A DNA stretch of 64,000 bases from Amoebophrya sp. A120 (Eukaryota > Sar > Dinophyceae > Syndiniales > Amoebophryaceae): assembly GCA_905178155.1 (NCBI GenBank), contig CAJINV010000001.1, positions 9,383,865 to 9,447,864 on the forward strand, given 5' to 3'. Positions 33,917 to 45,700 of the stretch are shown here, piece after piece (the stretch's first letter is position 1; every line of letters starts with the position of its first letter). The notes beneath the pieces are model-generated. The model was not told the origin of the DNA. It saw nothing but the letters and a program-made list of their open reading frames with translations, and searched no databases. A program made the translations under genes and the position numbers.

Positions 33917-36900
33917 ATGTGGTTGATTTGTTCGGTAACTTTGGTGCTTCTCGCGTCCCCGACTCGAAGCGAAGCAAGCACAGCTTCCAGATGTGCAGGA
34001 ATTATACCAGCTGCCTCATCAACCGCCTGCCCAGATTTCCACATTTCCTGGGACCACGAAGCAGCAACGCCTGAAGAAAAGGACTTCATCGAAACCTGTT
34101 GCGCCAATCGCAACCTGCTCTTGGACCATCTTCCGCCGTTTCTCGGGAATCAGATCGCAACTCTCGCGGAATTTTTGTTTCTCGGATACCAAACAGGACG
34201 AATTATTGTTATACCTTCGCAGTGGGAAGCTCTCTACGGCGAGACAGTCCGTAAGCTCCAGGACTACATTGCAGATTGGTCTTTGTTCAACCTCGCGAAG
34301 GACCGGTATGAGTGGAATAGGACTGCGACTATCTCAACATCATCATCAAACGTGGAAGATGCGTATGTCAAACCAGTTCACCCGTTGAGGGTGGAATGGC
34401 GAACAGAGTTTGACGTTGCCGAAGTCCTACCAAGGAGAACATCGACCGACTCCGAGCAGAAATCCAAGATTCCGGTGTTAGACTTCACAGGGGGACAGTT
34501 GCGCGACGGTCCGATGCGATGGACGGTGGATCCGAAAATCACGAAGGCGCAAGCGCTGTTTGCAAGTGTTTTCCGCGGCAGATCTGACTTCTATCGCACT
34601 GCTACAGGAGAAGCTGCGGGTGGTACGGAGCTGCAACTAGAGGCTGGAGCAACCTCCGTGCGTTACACCATCAATGACGGAACTGGTTCTGTCGCACCGG
34701 TGTACGGGGATGCTCTCGAACTGGAAAGCGTGTCGGAGGACGATATCGTGGCGAAAAGTCTACAACCGGGCGAAGTTAGACAAGCACTGCCTCCCAGTGA
34801 TGTGTTGCCTCACGAATTTTCGCAGTTTCCGTGCATACAGAAAGACCTTTTTCATTCATCTTCTCTTGTTAACCAAGGCAGCCAGCTTCCTGTTTCCGCT
34901 CGCAATGAGACGACGCACACCTTTTACCAGTACAAGCGTGCGTGCTTCTTGGAATTTCTCAAGTCCAAAGCCGTGCAGGCCGATCCAGTCGTGGTGCTGC
35001 GCCAGACGTGGCACGCTTTTCACGGGTTCTGGGAGCCAGAGGACGTCGGAGCAAGTAGTGATTCCGGAAGTAGGAAGAAGGCAGGAGATCCGGACGATCT
35101 GGACGAAATTCCAAGCCCTTTGGCCACCGAGGTGTTCGCGTCTGTCTTTGAAGGCACGGCCGAACAGCAGGGAAGATCGTCCAGTTCTTTGAAGCACGAC
35201 GACAAGCACAGCATCCACAAATTGCGGCAGCCGCTCGAGCGCGATGAAAACGACCCACTGAATTTGGAAAGCCGGCCTGAGCCAATCATCGGAACACAGT
35301 TTCTCGACGCGTTCTTTGCTTTTTTCCACCGAGAAACGCTGGAAAAGCTTTTCGTCCGTCCCTACATACTTGCCGCCGAAGAGCGGAGAAGGAAGGAAGA
35401 GAGAGAACGGACGGAGCGACTAAATGCCATGTACGATCTTCCTCCAGCGGCCACACAGTACAAGTGCGGGCTCACGGTGAACGCGGACGAGACGACCATG
35501 GGGTGGCATGGTTGTCAGTTGGAAAGTGCGGCGGGGAACAGAAGTGGCGGAAGCGGCAGGTTTTCTTCGACTCAAGCGCAAGCGGAACCGAAAGACGACC
35601 CAGCACCGCATCCGCAGCCAACTCTGTTGGAGTCTGTCGTCGACTTTTTCCTGAGCCAGAAAGTTTTTGTCGTCCACCTACGATCGATGACGCGCTTACT
35701 GGAAGTGGAGGAAATTGTTGAGGAATATCAAAAGGTTGCAACGCTCTACACTATCTTCGGTGAAGAAGTCGAGATCGGTAGCTCCAGCGAGGAAAGCGAA
35801 GCTTTGGGCGACCTAGCATCATGCGGAGATGATGATGGTGATGATGATGTTAGTGCTGACGATCACGTGTCAACGTCTACTGTTGGTGAGAGCATCGCAG
35901 CGTCTTCCAGCACCTCGACAACTTCGACCTCGGCCGCAGACCGGCTGCCACTCCAGTACAGCGCCAACCTACGCCCTCGCTCTGGAAAACGCAAAAGAAC
36001 GCAGGAAAACAAGCGCGTGGTGCGGCGCTTCTCAGCAGTAAACACGGACGAAGAGGAGAAAATTGGCGAAGTACCAGACGGTCAGAGTCCCGGAACGGAA
36101 AGCAACTCTCTCAAGACTGACGCTGCTGATAAACCCAAGAAAAAATGTCGTAATTCTCGTCGGGCACGGGCACACTCGTCAAGAGTTCGCATATTAAAGG
36201 ACGTCGGAAGCCTGCGGCAAGACTTTGTTCTCTACTTCAGTAGTGACAACCCGGATTCTGTCGGTGTGCGCGCGCTCGCGGAGTACTTCACGCGAAAATA
36301 CAATTTCCAAGTCATTACGAGTGCCGACACGCGGGACTGGGCGCGCGCCCTGAAACTCGAAGGAGAGGTTGACATAGAGTCGGTCTTTCAGGAGAACTCG
36401 TCCGAGGATTTGGTCGCGCAAGAGGCGCAAAAGGCTTCCGGCACTTCTAGGATCATGTCCGGCACCCGATATGGTAGTCTCCCGGACTTTCATTTGTTTC
36501 TCGAACTCTTTCTGGTGTCCATCAGCAACGTCCTGATTGGGTCGCCGTGGAGCAGTTTGTTTTGGCTGTTCAAGCGTTTCCGCAAGATCGTGGAAAGAAA
36601 GATCTTACTTCACCGCACCGTGGACTTTGTCACCTGCGCGGGGCGGATTCGGTCAAATGAGCTGCGGTTTGCCGATCCCTGGTTGATTCTCTGTCGGCCA
36701 GAGAAAAGCGTCACGGCGTTTGAAGGAGCAGCATTTGCGGTCGATGACGAGGGCACAAGAAAAACTGCAGATGAAGGTCAGGCTGGCGGAACATCTTCAG
36801 CGGATAGCGAGCAAATACGTGAACAAGACCACATCAATCCCAACATTCACGAGGAAGACCATGTTCGACCCTTCTACGAGCAACTGGGCTACTTAGTCGG

Positions 36901-38890
36901 ATCACCGTCTATGCACTTGGTTCCGCCTGCTGTCCAGAAGTCTGTTCAGCAAGACAGCGGCGACCGAGTTCTTGTGCAAGATGAGCCAGTAGACGCAGGA
37001 GCTGCACGAGCAGCAGATCATAGCCGCTTGCCCGTCACGTACAGTACCGTGGAGCGTCAGAAGCTCTCTCACGTTCGCTGGGAGGAGATGCGAAGCGTGG
37101 CGTTGCCGTCGTTCGTGACGAGGAACGCACCTGAGATGTTCGGTGACATCGACGCCGGATCCGTGTTTCCCACCGCTTTCTACGCGTTTGACCTCTGGTC
37201 GTGGATGGAGAAATTGGCGGGGTTGCTGAACTGGATACACAGCTCCGCATTTGCGGAAGAGGCTCGCGAGGTGTTTCAACTCGGCGGAGGTGCAGAAGGT
37301 TCTGCTGCAAGTATGGCTGGTGAAGAAATTATTGCTGAAGAGAGGGAGGCTACTACTAGTGCTCCGTCGGAGACGACGAGACAGCAGCCCTGGGGCGAGT
37401 TTCGTGCAGTGACGCACGTCAATCCAGAGCGTGACTTGAAGGAGTCCAAGCAGTTTTCCACGAAGCTACGCGTGTTCCTGACCCTTCGAGAATCGACCAG
37501 ACAGGAGCAGCTAGCGAATAAAGACAAAGATCCCGCCGGGAGGTTTCTTTCCTCTCTTGCGAGTCGCATCTTGGGGAATGTGGCCCTGCAAATGAACATA
37601 AACATGGATGAAGAAGCCGAAAACTACAAGAGCCACGTCTTCGAAACCGACGAGGACACGCCAAATCCACGTGGTGGCAATAACGACTTACTATCGCCGA
37701 TTTTGGTCGATGACGAAGTCGACATTCGGAATGCTTTGACCGATGGAAATCAAAAGTGGTCGCTGGGCGAGATTGTTTTGGGGGTCTGGAACCAAGAAAC
37801 CTTTGTTCGCACAGAAGGCGACGCGAGCTTGAGTTGGTTGCTTTACCTTCGGTTCCTCATCTTGTTCCTGACGCAGGCCAATTACAGTGAAAAAGAGTGT
37901 CGCCGCGAAGTTGCGGTGTTCGCGCACGCCACTTGGCTCTTCTTCTGGGTCTACACGCGCGAGGCGGAAAAACACATTGCAGCAGATAGTCAACACGAAC
38001 ACCAAGCAGTAACAGGTTCTTCCTCACGAACGATTCGCGGTACTATATTCCGGTTGGCAAAAATCTGGCAGGAGCCAGCAGTCCGATACTTACGTCAGCT
38101 TGCGGGTCACTTGAAGAAAACTCGTTGTCAGCCGCAGTTCGTCGCACCGCTCCGTGGCGACTTCGTCGATGCAAATCTACGGGTCCAGGACCAGCACCAG
38201 ACTCGGAAAAGTTTCGGGAATCACATCGCCATAGACTACTACAGAGAGTCCTTCAAAGGCTCAGTTGCGCCACGCGTTTCACGAAAATCTTGCGCGCGGG
38301 TGGCACATCAATCTGCATCAAAACGTATAGAAAGTTCATCCCGACATCAAGCAGAGCCACGATGGACACCGTTTTCGCCACCCACGTTCGAAACTTACAA
38401 TTCGAAAGTGGAAACGTGTTCGTTCGGCGGCCTTGCGGATGTAAAGTTTGAAGACGAGCACTACCTGTCGATCCCAATACGTCCGAAGATGGAGCGGCTG
38501 CTGCTTCGGCAGAACAACCATGTCCTGGACGCGGGACAAGGGGGAACAGATCATTGGGATGATGCTTCGAATCTGGCTTGGGTTTGGTGCGATGCACAAG
38601 GTGAGGTCTTGGAGAAGAGCGCAAGATTTGCAGAATCCGAATCCTACTTCAACTTCGGAGCAGCTCCTAAAGCGGATCGACTATGCGGCGCGGCAACCAG
38701 AAATGCAGCGAATGTCGTGAAAGCGCACACTTTATCAAATGAGAATCGCGATAAAGTGGACGCTGATGCGCATGCGCCCCACGCTGCCTCTGCTACTACA
38801 TATAATGACGACTGGGTGAATTTTTTGAAAAAGATTCAGCAAGTGATTCGTTGGGACCAACACGCGTCCTGGTCCTACACCTGGATATGA
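33917..38890 (+). CDS. Large secretory-pathway protein with O-fucosyltransferase-like motifs
   Basis: A single uninterrupted frame of 1657 aa. The first in-frame ATG gives a clear signal peptide (MWLICSVTLVLLASPTRSEA). Three regions recall the GT-B fucosyltransferase superfamily (O-FucT/FUT8-like). Near residue 77, GNQIATLAEFLFLGYQTGR precedes IIVIP, like the N-terminal GNQ…R…V.P element. Near 583, VFVVHLRSM sits where those enzymes have VHxRxxD. Near 771-885 are LYFSSDNPDS and, later, a hydrophobic PDFHLFLELFLVSISNVLIG followed by SPWSSLFW, like the Asp…GS.SS.F substrate loop. Acidic, Ser-rich insertions separate them (about 615-740). The C-terminal half (about 900-1657) is unrecognised. Candidate Asn-glycosylation sites occur. 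Assignment to the fucosyltransferase fold is inference from spaced motifs; activity is not shown. Confidence 0.6.
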   Translation: MWLICSVTLVLLASPTRSEASTASRCAGIIPAASSTACPDFHISWDHEAATPEEKDFIETCCANRNLLLDHLPPFLGNQIATLAEFLFLGYQTGRIIVIPSQWEALYGETVRKLQDYIADWSLFNLAKDRYEWNRTATISTSSSNVEDAYVKPVHPLRVEWRTEFDVAEVLPRRTSTDSEQKSKIPVLDFTGGQLRDGPMRWTVDPKITKAQALFASVFRGRSDFYRTATGEAAGGTELQLEAGATSVRYTINDGTGSVAPVYGDALELESVSEDDIVAKSLQPGEVRQALPPSDVLPHEFSQFPCIQKDLFHSSSLVNQGSQLPVSARNETTHTFYQYKRACFLEFLKSKAVQADPVVVLRQTWHAFHGFWEPEDVGASSDSGSRKKAGDPDDLDEIPSPLATEVFASVFEGTAEQQGRSSSSLKHDDKHSIHKLRQPLERDENDPLNLESRPEPIIGTQFLDAFFAFFHRETLEKLFVRPYILAAEERRRKEERERTERLNAMYDLPPAATQYKCGLTVNADETTMGWHGCQLESAAGNRSGGSGRFSSTQAQAEPKDDPAPHPQPTLLESVVDFFLSQKVFVVHLRSMTRLLEVEEIVEEYQKVATLYTIFGEEVEIGSSSEESEALGDLASCGDDDGDDDVSADDHVSTSTVGESIAASSSTSTTSTSAADRLPLQYSANLRPRSGKRKRTQENKRVVRRFSAVNTDEEEKIGEVPDGQSPGTESNSLKTDAADKPKKKCRNSRRARAHSSRVRILKDVGSLRQDFVLYFSSDNPDSVGVRALAEYFTRKYNFQVITSADTRDWARALKLEGEVDIESVFQENSSEDLVAQEAQKASGTSRIMSGTRYGSLPDFHLFLELFLVSISNVLIGSPWSSLFWLFKRFRKIVERKILLHRTVDFVTCAGRIRSNELRFADPWLILCRPEKSVTAFEGAAFAVDDEGTRKTADEGQAGGTSSADSEQIREQDHINPNIHEEDHVRPFYEQLGYLVGSPSMHLVPPAVQKSVQQDSGDRVLVQDEPVDAGAARAADHSRLPVTYSTVERQKLSHVRWEEMRSVALPSFVTRNAPEMFGDIDAGSVFPTAFYAFDLWSWMEKLAGLLNWIHSSAFAEEAREVFQLGGGAEGSAASMAGEEIIAEEREATTSAPSETTRQQPWGEFRAVTHVNPERDLKESKQFSTKLRVFLTLRESTRQEQLANKDKDPAGRFLSSLASRILGNVALQMNINMDEEAENYKSHVFETDEDTPNPRGGNNDLLSPILVDDEVDIRNALTDGNQKWSLGEIVLGVWNQETFVRTEGDASLSWLLYLRFLILFLTQANYSEKECRREVAVFAHATWLFFWVYTREAEKHIAADSQHEHQAVTGSSSRTIRGTIFRLAKIWQEPAVRYLRQLAGHLKKTRCQPQFVAPLRGDFVDANLRVQDQHQTRKSFGNHIAIDYYRESFKGSVAPRVSRKSCARVAHQSASKRIESSSRHQAEPRWTPFSPPTFETYNSKVETCSFGGLADVKFEDEHYLSIPIRPKMERLLLRQNNHVLDAGQGGTDHWDDASNLAWVWCDAQGEVLEKSARFAESESYFNFGAAPKADRLCGAATRNAANVVKAHTLSNENRDKVDADAHAPHAASATTYNDDWVNFLKKIQQVIRWDQHASWSYTWI

Positions 38891-39146
38891 ACAACACAGA
38901 TAATGATAATCTACAGCTTCACAACAGTGAGTGCGGATCATATTCTTGACGAGAAATGCAATTGCAATAGCAATCACAATTTGGCTTCTCCTGTTCCCCC
39001 TAAGCTCCTCCTCACTCTTGTGGCGATGAATATCACGGTGCTCTGGCTCTCGCATTGTTGAGGAGATCAGTATATCATGGTTTTCCTGTATGTAGACAAA
39101 GTAAAATGATATCATCGCTGCTTGTGACCAGATCTTGAAGAGCAAG

Positions 39147-42047
39147 ATGCTGCTATCGGTCTGGCTACTTGTCATCGCCGCGGTTGCAGCGTCGACATCG
39201 TTGCAGAATGAAACAACACGAGATCAAGACGCACCTGCCACACAAACAACTACCCTTTTGGATACGGAAATCGGACTGCTACACGAGCAGCTACTCGAGC
39301 AGAAGCAGCGACTAGATGGTCTCGAGCAGGAGTTTCCTGCCGTTGCTGGTCATGGAACTAACGTCGAGCAAGACGACAACCCGCAAATCTCCTCATTTGG
39401 GTCATCAAGGAGTCCGACCGACATAAAGATCCACGCTGAGGGATTCTCGACTGACTGGCTGGTTGAAAAGCTCGTCGTCCCGGCGTGGTCGTCCCCTGCT
39501 TCAAGCACAACTCCTACCGCTCAACAAGCGGCCACGACGCTCCTTGATGCGAGGTTTTTGACGACGCGAACTGGCAAAGCCATTGACCATGGGAAACATG
39601 CTCGACTGCCGACGCACGTGCTGGTTAGTTTGGAACAAGATAGTCCCCCTGGTGGTGAACATGCACCGAGCAATAGGAGAGCAGCACAGTATAATTCCCA
39701 ACCTCAACAGTCTATTGCTTTCTACACAGCGGACAACGTTGTCAGAAGCCGAGCACTCGTTCGGTTGTCTGTGCCAGAGAATTCACCGAGGTGCTCAAGT
39801 CTCTATACGACTTTGATCGGAAACGGCGGGCTGGTTTTGATAAAGTGCGACGCGGAAGTTCTCCGGATGAAGGTAACCATGCAGAACGCCGCAGGCCGCA
39901 GCCGGCAGGAGAGGAAGATCTCCGACACAGAGAAGCTCGCCGCTTTCCACCCACCGCATGCGCATTTAAACTTGACAGCAAACTGGCTACCGGTTGCCGA
40001 CATGGTCATGGAAGAGAGTAGCGCAAGCGCCGAGGTTCGTATCCACTAAGTGCCCATCCTTGATAAGCAATTTTGAATCGCTAAAAAAATGAACATTTTC
40101 TGCAGTTGTTGAGTAAATGTAAGTTGTATCCAGCATGAATACATGATGTAGATTCCGATCCTAAATCAATTTCATCGTCCTGATGTCTGTCTCTCGTTTC
40201 AACAGGTTGCTTCGCTACTCTCCAGCATAGCCCTTGTTGGTGTAACAGGTCGTCGCGGAGGCTGGTCGTATGTGGTCGCGGCCCACGAAAACGGACTAAT
40301 TCACGCACAAGACTCGCGGGACGGCCGACGCGTTTCTGACGACATAGACCTGCTCACCTTGGCTGCGCCAACAGGAAGTTTCGGCGTTTGCAGCGCGGAC
40401 GAGACTGATTCAAGTACAAATGAAACGGAAGCAGGGGCTTCCTCGACGGAGTCTGCAAAATGTTCTCCACCTAGCAATGGCCGTGTTCCCGCCCAGCTAC
40501 CTCTGTCGATCCTGCAGATGGAAAGCCATCGCGATCTGAGCCTCGTTCTATGGCGAACTTCCAGTTCGTGGGGTGTGCTCGAGCTGATAACTACTCCAAA
40601 GCCCTCGAGTCGGGATAAGAAGCAGTCAGCGAGCCACGGATTCGAGCAATCGTCGAGACCGCCGATGCCACTGTCGCTCGTCGTGAAACGATGCATGCGG
40701 GGATTGCAGGATTTCGAAATTTTCAATCAAAGAACACATGACCAGGGTCTAGCTGGCAGCGGAGCTACTGCTGCAAAAACAAAAAGTGGCTCTACCAGAA
40801 CTCCACTCAAGATTCACTCCGTTCGATGGGACGGATACCTCGCTTACGTTGCCTTTTCTATCAACACAGCAACCTTCTTGGTCGAATCCACGCACGAACT
40901 TTTACGGACGCACTGCGATGACACGGAGCGAATGGTACGCGCGCGCAGATTGTGGCAGCTCGAGATTCCGGGCGAGACGGGAGCAGGAGGAAAAAGTAGG
41001 TCCGACGAAGACGCCAGCGAGAAAAGAACTGTTGAGCAGCTGGACATTCAAGTCCTCGGGGAGCGCGAGATGCTGCTGGTAGCAAGGGGCGACCGCGTCT
41101 TCGCGTTCCACCTTCTAAACAATGCCCGGAAGAAGATCTTTCCTGCGAAAGTGGCATTCGAGCACTTCTATGACGCAGCGAGGACCTCCCATACGAAATC
41201 CGAATCCGAACCAACAGGCGGGCAGAAAACACGTCTCCCGTTGCAACCATCTTTGCCACTGCTTTGGATTTTGAGCAGCGAAGATGTGCAGACCGCGGCG
41301 GGTATTGACGAGAACGCTGGTAGTTCGAAGTCGCTTTCCCCCTCATTGTCATCTGAAGCGCCTCGTCTCCCTGAAAGAAGAAATCCAGACCTCCAGATGG
41401 CAGCAGCGTCTCGCGGAGCTCAAGGCTTTGCAAACGATTTGCTTTTTGTGCGAAGAAGTACACGCTCAAGTAGTGGCACAGCTAAACCGACGGAGCAAGC
41501 AGAATCTCTGCCCGCCAGCTTTGGAGTTTTGTTCGACCTGCTCGAGCCGCGGCGGCCATGGAATCGCGATTCCCAGCCCTCCGCCCGGAGTCCCTCTGCC
41601 ACCACGGACGACCTGAAGAATGCAAAGGAGAGCGCAGACCAAAGCAAAAAGAGCAACAAGTGGGACTACTTCAGCTGGCTGAGCTACTCCAGGATACCCA
41701 TGATGTGTGCCGCGTTTGGCATTTTGTACGCGATTAAGGGAAAAACGATGTTCTCCAAGCTGCAAAACCGCGGCGGCGGCAACAACCGTTTCGGGGGAAG
41801 CAGCCGGGGAATGGGAGGTGGGCTCGGGCAGCTTGAAAACCTTGCCAACGGGCGGTTTGGAAACCACGTGCGGGGTGACGTCGCTGGTAGCTTGCGAAAC
41901 TTGGCAGCCAGTAGTCGAAGCCACTTTCACCCGCCGGGGTCTGTGCGGAACCGGGGGTCCAATGCCTCCCGGGCGTTCAACCCCGATCGATTCAACGCTG
42001 CACTCCAAAACTACCGCGGCACTAACCCTGCGGCGTACCGCATGTAG
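39147..42047 (+). CDS. Type I membrane protein of unknown function
   Basis: Exons 39147-40034 and 40206-42047 (GT-AG) give 909 aa. The protein opens with a signal peptide (MLLSVWLLVIAAVAAS). A long, presumably lumenal or extracellular region follows, with strand-rich stretches such as VGVTGRRGGWSYVVAAHENG, IHSVRWDGYLAYVAFSINTA and GEREMLLVARGDRVFAFHLL that recall blades of a beta-propeller. One hydrophobic segment (SRIPMMCAAFGILYAIKG, about 790-806) lies near the C-terminus. The last 100 residues form a Gly/Arg/Asn/Ser-rich tail with GGG and RGG-like spacing. This topology (signal, propeller-like lumenal part, single TM, short tail) is seen in ER membrane factors, but no family is recognised. 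It starts about 255 bp after the previous gene. Confidence 0.75.
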
Positions 42048-42700
42048 AACTACTAGTACTAGGTTGCGCAGCCGCCTGCTTCTACTTCGGAATATTAAAG
42101 CAAAGAACGCAAGCGATCCAGATCCGCAAATACGTACGTTTCTCTGACGGTCGTGGATGATCACTCTCTCGCTGCCCGAAACTCAGTGTTCCTGTAGTCG
42201 AAAATCTACGCTGTCTAAATTTATCCACCGAAGCCCAACTATGTCTCTTGAAGAGCAAGAAGTATACTATGAAATGGAAATATCCAGAGAGTGTCCCGGT
42301 ATTATTGGATGAAACTTATAGATACGATTATGATAATATACAGTCAAAGCATGTAAACAAAGAGAAGTAAAGTACAACTACAAGTAGCAGATAGTGCGCA
42401 GAGTAAGTACTAGAAAGGCAAGTACCGTAGTACGGATGATGGCACAACGAAGACACGTAAAAGTAAAATCGCCCAATGGCTTCCTGCTTGTCGTCATGTT
42501 TTTCTAGGCGACCTGTGAACTACATAAGTTAGTTGCGCAAACAGACCATGCCGCGCGGGAGCAAGTGCAAGCAACAGCAGTCGCTTTTAAGTTCCCGATA
42601 TTTTACTACCATGCTTTTGCTTCTAAGTCCGACTACAATGCACGCGACCTGAGCTGCCGCGAGGCCCTACTAGCGTTGGGGGAATCATAAGTGGTTAGAC
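42048..42700. other. Intergenic, 653 bp
   Basis: A/T-rich and without a supported gene. Confidence 0.5.
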
Positions 42701-45700
42701 ATGGCGCAACAAGGCGTAGTCGCAAACGGCGGCACGACCGCGTCAGGCCCAGGCACAAGAATGTTGACCCGAACACGCACAGCGTCGTCCCACCAATCAC
42801 AGCAAGGTGCCTCTTCATCCTCCTCCTCCACGGGAAGGTCGATGCAACGGGAGAGTAGCGTGCGCGCTCTCTGCGGTGTGCAGGTCAGCAACCTGCTGAA
42901 TATCGTCCGGGGGAACAGAAAATTCCAAGAGGCGCTGGTCTTACCGCCATGGGAGGAGCAGGATGGACTGTGCAAACTGCTCAACCACTTGCGGCACAAG
43001 CTCGCCACGGGCGACCACGTCACGGACGCGGAACTGTTCTACCCCTTTCTGCAGGTCATCCGCGCCAAAGAAGTTGCAGGGCCAGCGACGGGGAAGGCCC
43101 TCGAGGGCGTTTTGAACATGCTGCGATCACACGCATGGGACCCCTCGATTCTGCGACAGGTGGCGGAAGGCGTGGAGCAGTGCAAGTTCGAAGAAACGTC
43201 GAGGGTACTGTAAAGGACTACGGTTTTTGTACCTGGGGTAATAATACTTGTGATAAATGAAACTGTGAGCAGCCTGAACTTTTTTCGGCGCTTGACGTGA
43301 GAAAGTCGATCTGAATGTAGAAACAGCTTTTGCAGCCCTCATTATTGTCATCTGACTTTGTTGAAAAAAAATTTTTTTGGCCTTGCAGGGTCTTCACCGT
43401 GCAACTTTGTTTTCGCTTTACATACAGGATCACGACGAGACCGTGCTGTACCTGGCCATCGAGGCGTTTCGCGTTTGCGTCGACCCAGCGAAGCACACGT
43501 CGGCCCCGGCGAACAGGAGCGCCGTGTGCGAGTTGGTGTTCGAACACCTGCTGACCCGATTTCACGCCGATGCCACGGGCGACGCTGCTACCTCCTCCGC
43601 ATCTTCGCGTAATCGTGTTAGCGTTATCCTCCGACAGGCATCGCTGAGACTGCTGCTAGATATCGTGACGGAGTACGCGTCGCCTGAATTCATTCCTTTC
43701 ATGGTGCGATGGGGCGTCAGCTTTCTCACCAGCGGGAAAGACTCGGTCGCGACCGACGAAAGTCGAATGTCGATCGCTGCCGCAGCAATCAGAACCGGAA
43801 TCGAGCACGACTACTGGGCATCGAGTAGGACGAGCGGCGATGAGGAAGAGACTGGTTTTTTGAATGTTGCGATGTTTTTCCGCTTTCCTTTTCATATGTT
43901 CCTGATTAGATTCGGTTTTTGATATGCTGCTTCTCTTGTAAGCGTTGTACGTTTCACTTTCATCTCTATCGGGACGAAGAGACTTGCAGCTTATTCCAAT
44001 GTATCAACACCAACAGACGCCAGCGCAGCTGTGTTCGTCGACGCAGCCAGCCGAGAGGCGTACATGGTCCAGATTCCCTTTGGCATTCTCAATGCGCTGT
44101 ACAAGCACCGGTCTGCGGCGATCCTGTGCACCTTGTTGCCCCTCGTCAACCGACTGCTCGGGATTGCCATGACCCGAGGGAACGCGCTGTGGGTCGAAGC
44201 CATCACCGTGGGCTGCTACCTCAGGTTGATTCAGGATCACCAGAAAGCCGTTGCCTACAACGCGGAGAAAGCCGCTGCCGCGGCCTCCGGCACCGGGGTC
44301 GTACCGACGACCAGTGTGGCGCAGCAGGGGGTCTTGCTGAATTCCGATGCCTTGGTGGTGTTGCTGGAGCACTTGGAGGAGGCATTTTCCGCGAACCCGG
44401 GCATTCCTGCGGTGCTACACTCCATCTCCGATGCTTGCTACTACAAACAGCAGTCCTGTCTCGAGCTCTGCAAAAGCCTTGCTAGTCTCTGCAGCACGCT
44501 GGACACGGTCACCCTCACCGGCCAGCGAAGTCAACGACTGTACTTCATTCTGCGCTTCTTTTTCTGATGAACAAGTTTTAGTTTATTCGCTTTTTTTCTA
44601 GTACTAGTTTTTTTCGAAACGCGGGCAAAGGCAAGCAAAAACACCTGTTTCGTTGAGTTATTCCTGGCGGTCTCGAAAAAAGCATTGAATAAATGATTGT
44701 CGCGACCGCATTCGTTTCTCCCCAGGTCTCGCGCAGCCGGCTTTGCCGTCATGGGTCTGTACTACATTCTGAAGGCCCACGCCGAGCTACCAACACAGGT
44801 CGAAGTGGATCGGCGAAGAGAAGTGTTGCTGGGCTGCATCAAAAAATTTGAGGAGAAACCTAAAAAAGCACGAGCCATCTTCGAACCAGTTTTGGCTTTT
44901 CTCCCAGACGTCCCCGCTCCACCACACGCAAAAACCGAAGACCTCCCGGAGGTCTACGAGGAGTGGGCGGTACGGATACTTATTCTAGCATTTTGAAGAT
45001 CATGATCATTCACGTAGACGTCCTTTCGTCCTCATACAGCTTTGCAGTGTAGGCGTAATTGGGCCCCTGAGACAAAGAAGCTTCAGAGGAAACGAAAAAA
45101 CATCAATACTATCTCAGGTCAAACTTTCCTGGCTGTTCAAGAACTCGCCTTTGATGCCGTTTGAAGCCGTGGGCGAGTTTTTCGGCGGCAATAACCCGGA
45201 CTCCACGCACTGCTACGCGGTTTTCTGTGCCCAGTTCGACATGGCCGACATGGGGCTGGACGTTGCCATGCGGATTCTGTTGCAAACCTTCCGCCTTCCG
45301 AAGGAGGCACAGCAAATCGATCGACTGATGAAGATCTTTTCGCACACGTTCTACGCGCGGAATCACAGCGAGGACAATGAAGATGTTGGCGCTTCTGATA
45401 GCACCACCACCACTGCTGCAGCGACGTCTACTGAAGGCGGCGAGGACGACACGACCTCGGCAGCAGCAGGCCAGCAGAAGAACAAGCCCAAGGGTTTTTA
45501 CAACGCAGCGGATGCGTGCTTCACGCTTGCGTTCTCCGTGATCATGCTGAACGTGGACCAGTACAATCCGCAAGTGAAAAACCGCATGGAGCAGAAGGAT
45601 TTCGTGCGAAACCTGCGAAAATGCAACGAGAACGAGGACTTCGACGAGGACCTGCTGAAGGGGATTTTCAACCGCATCCGCGAGTCAGAAATCCGCACTC

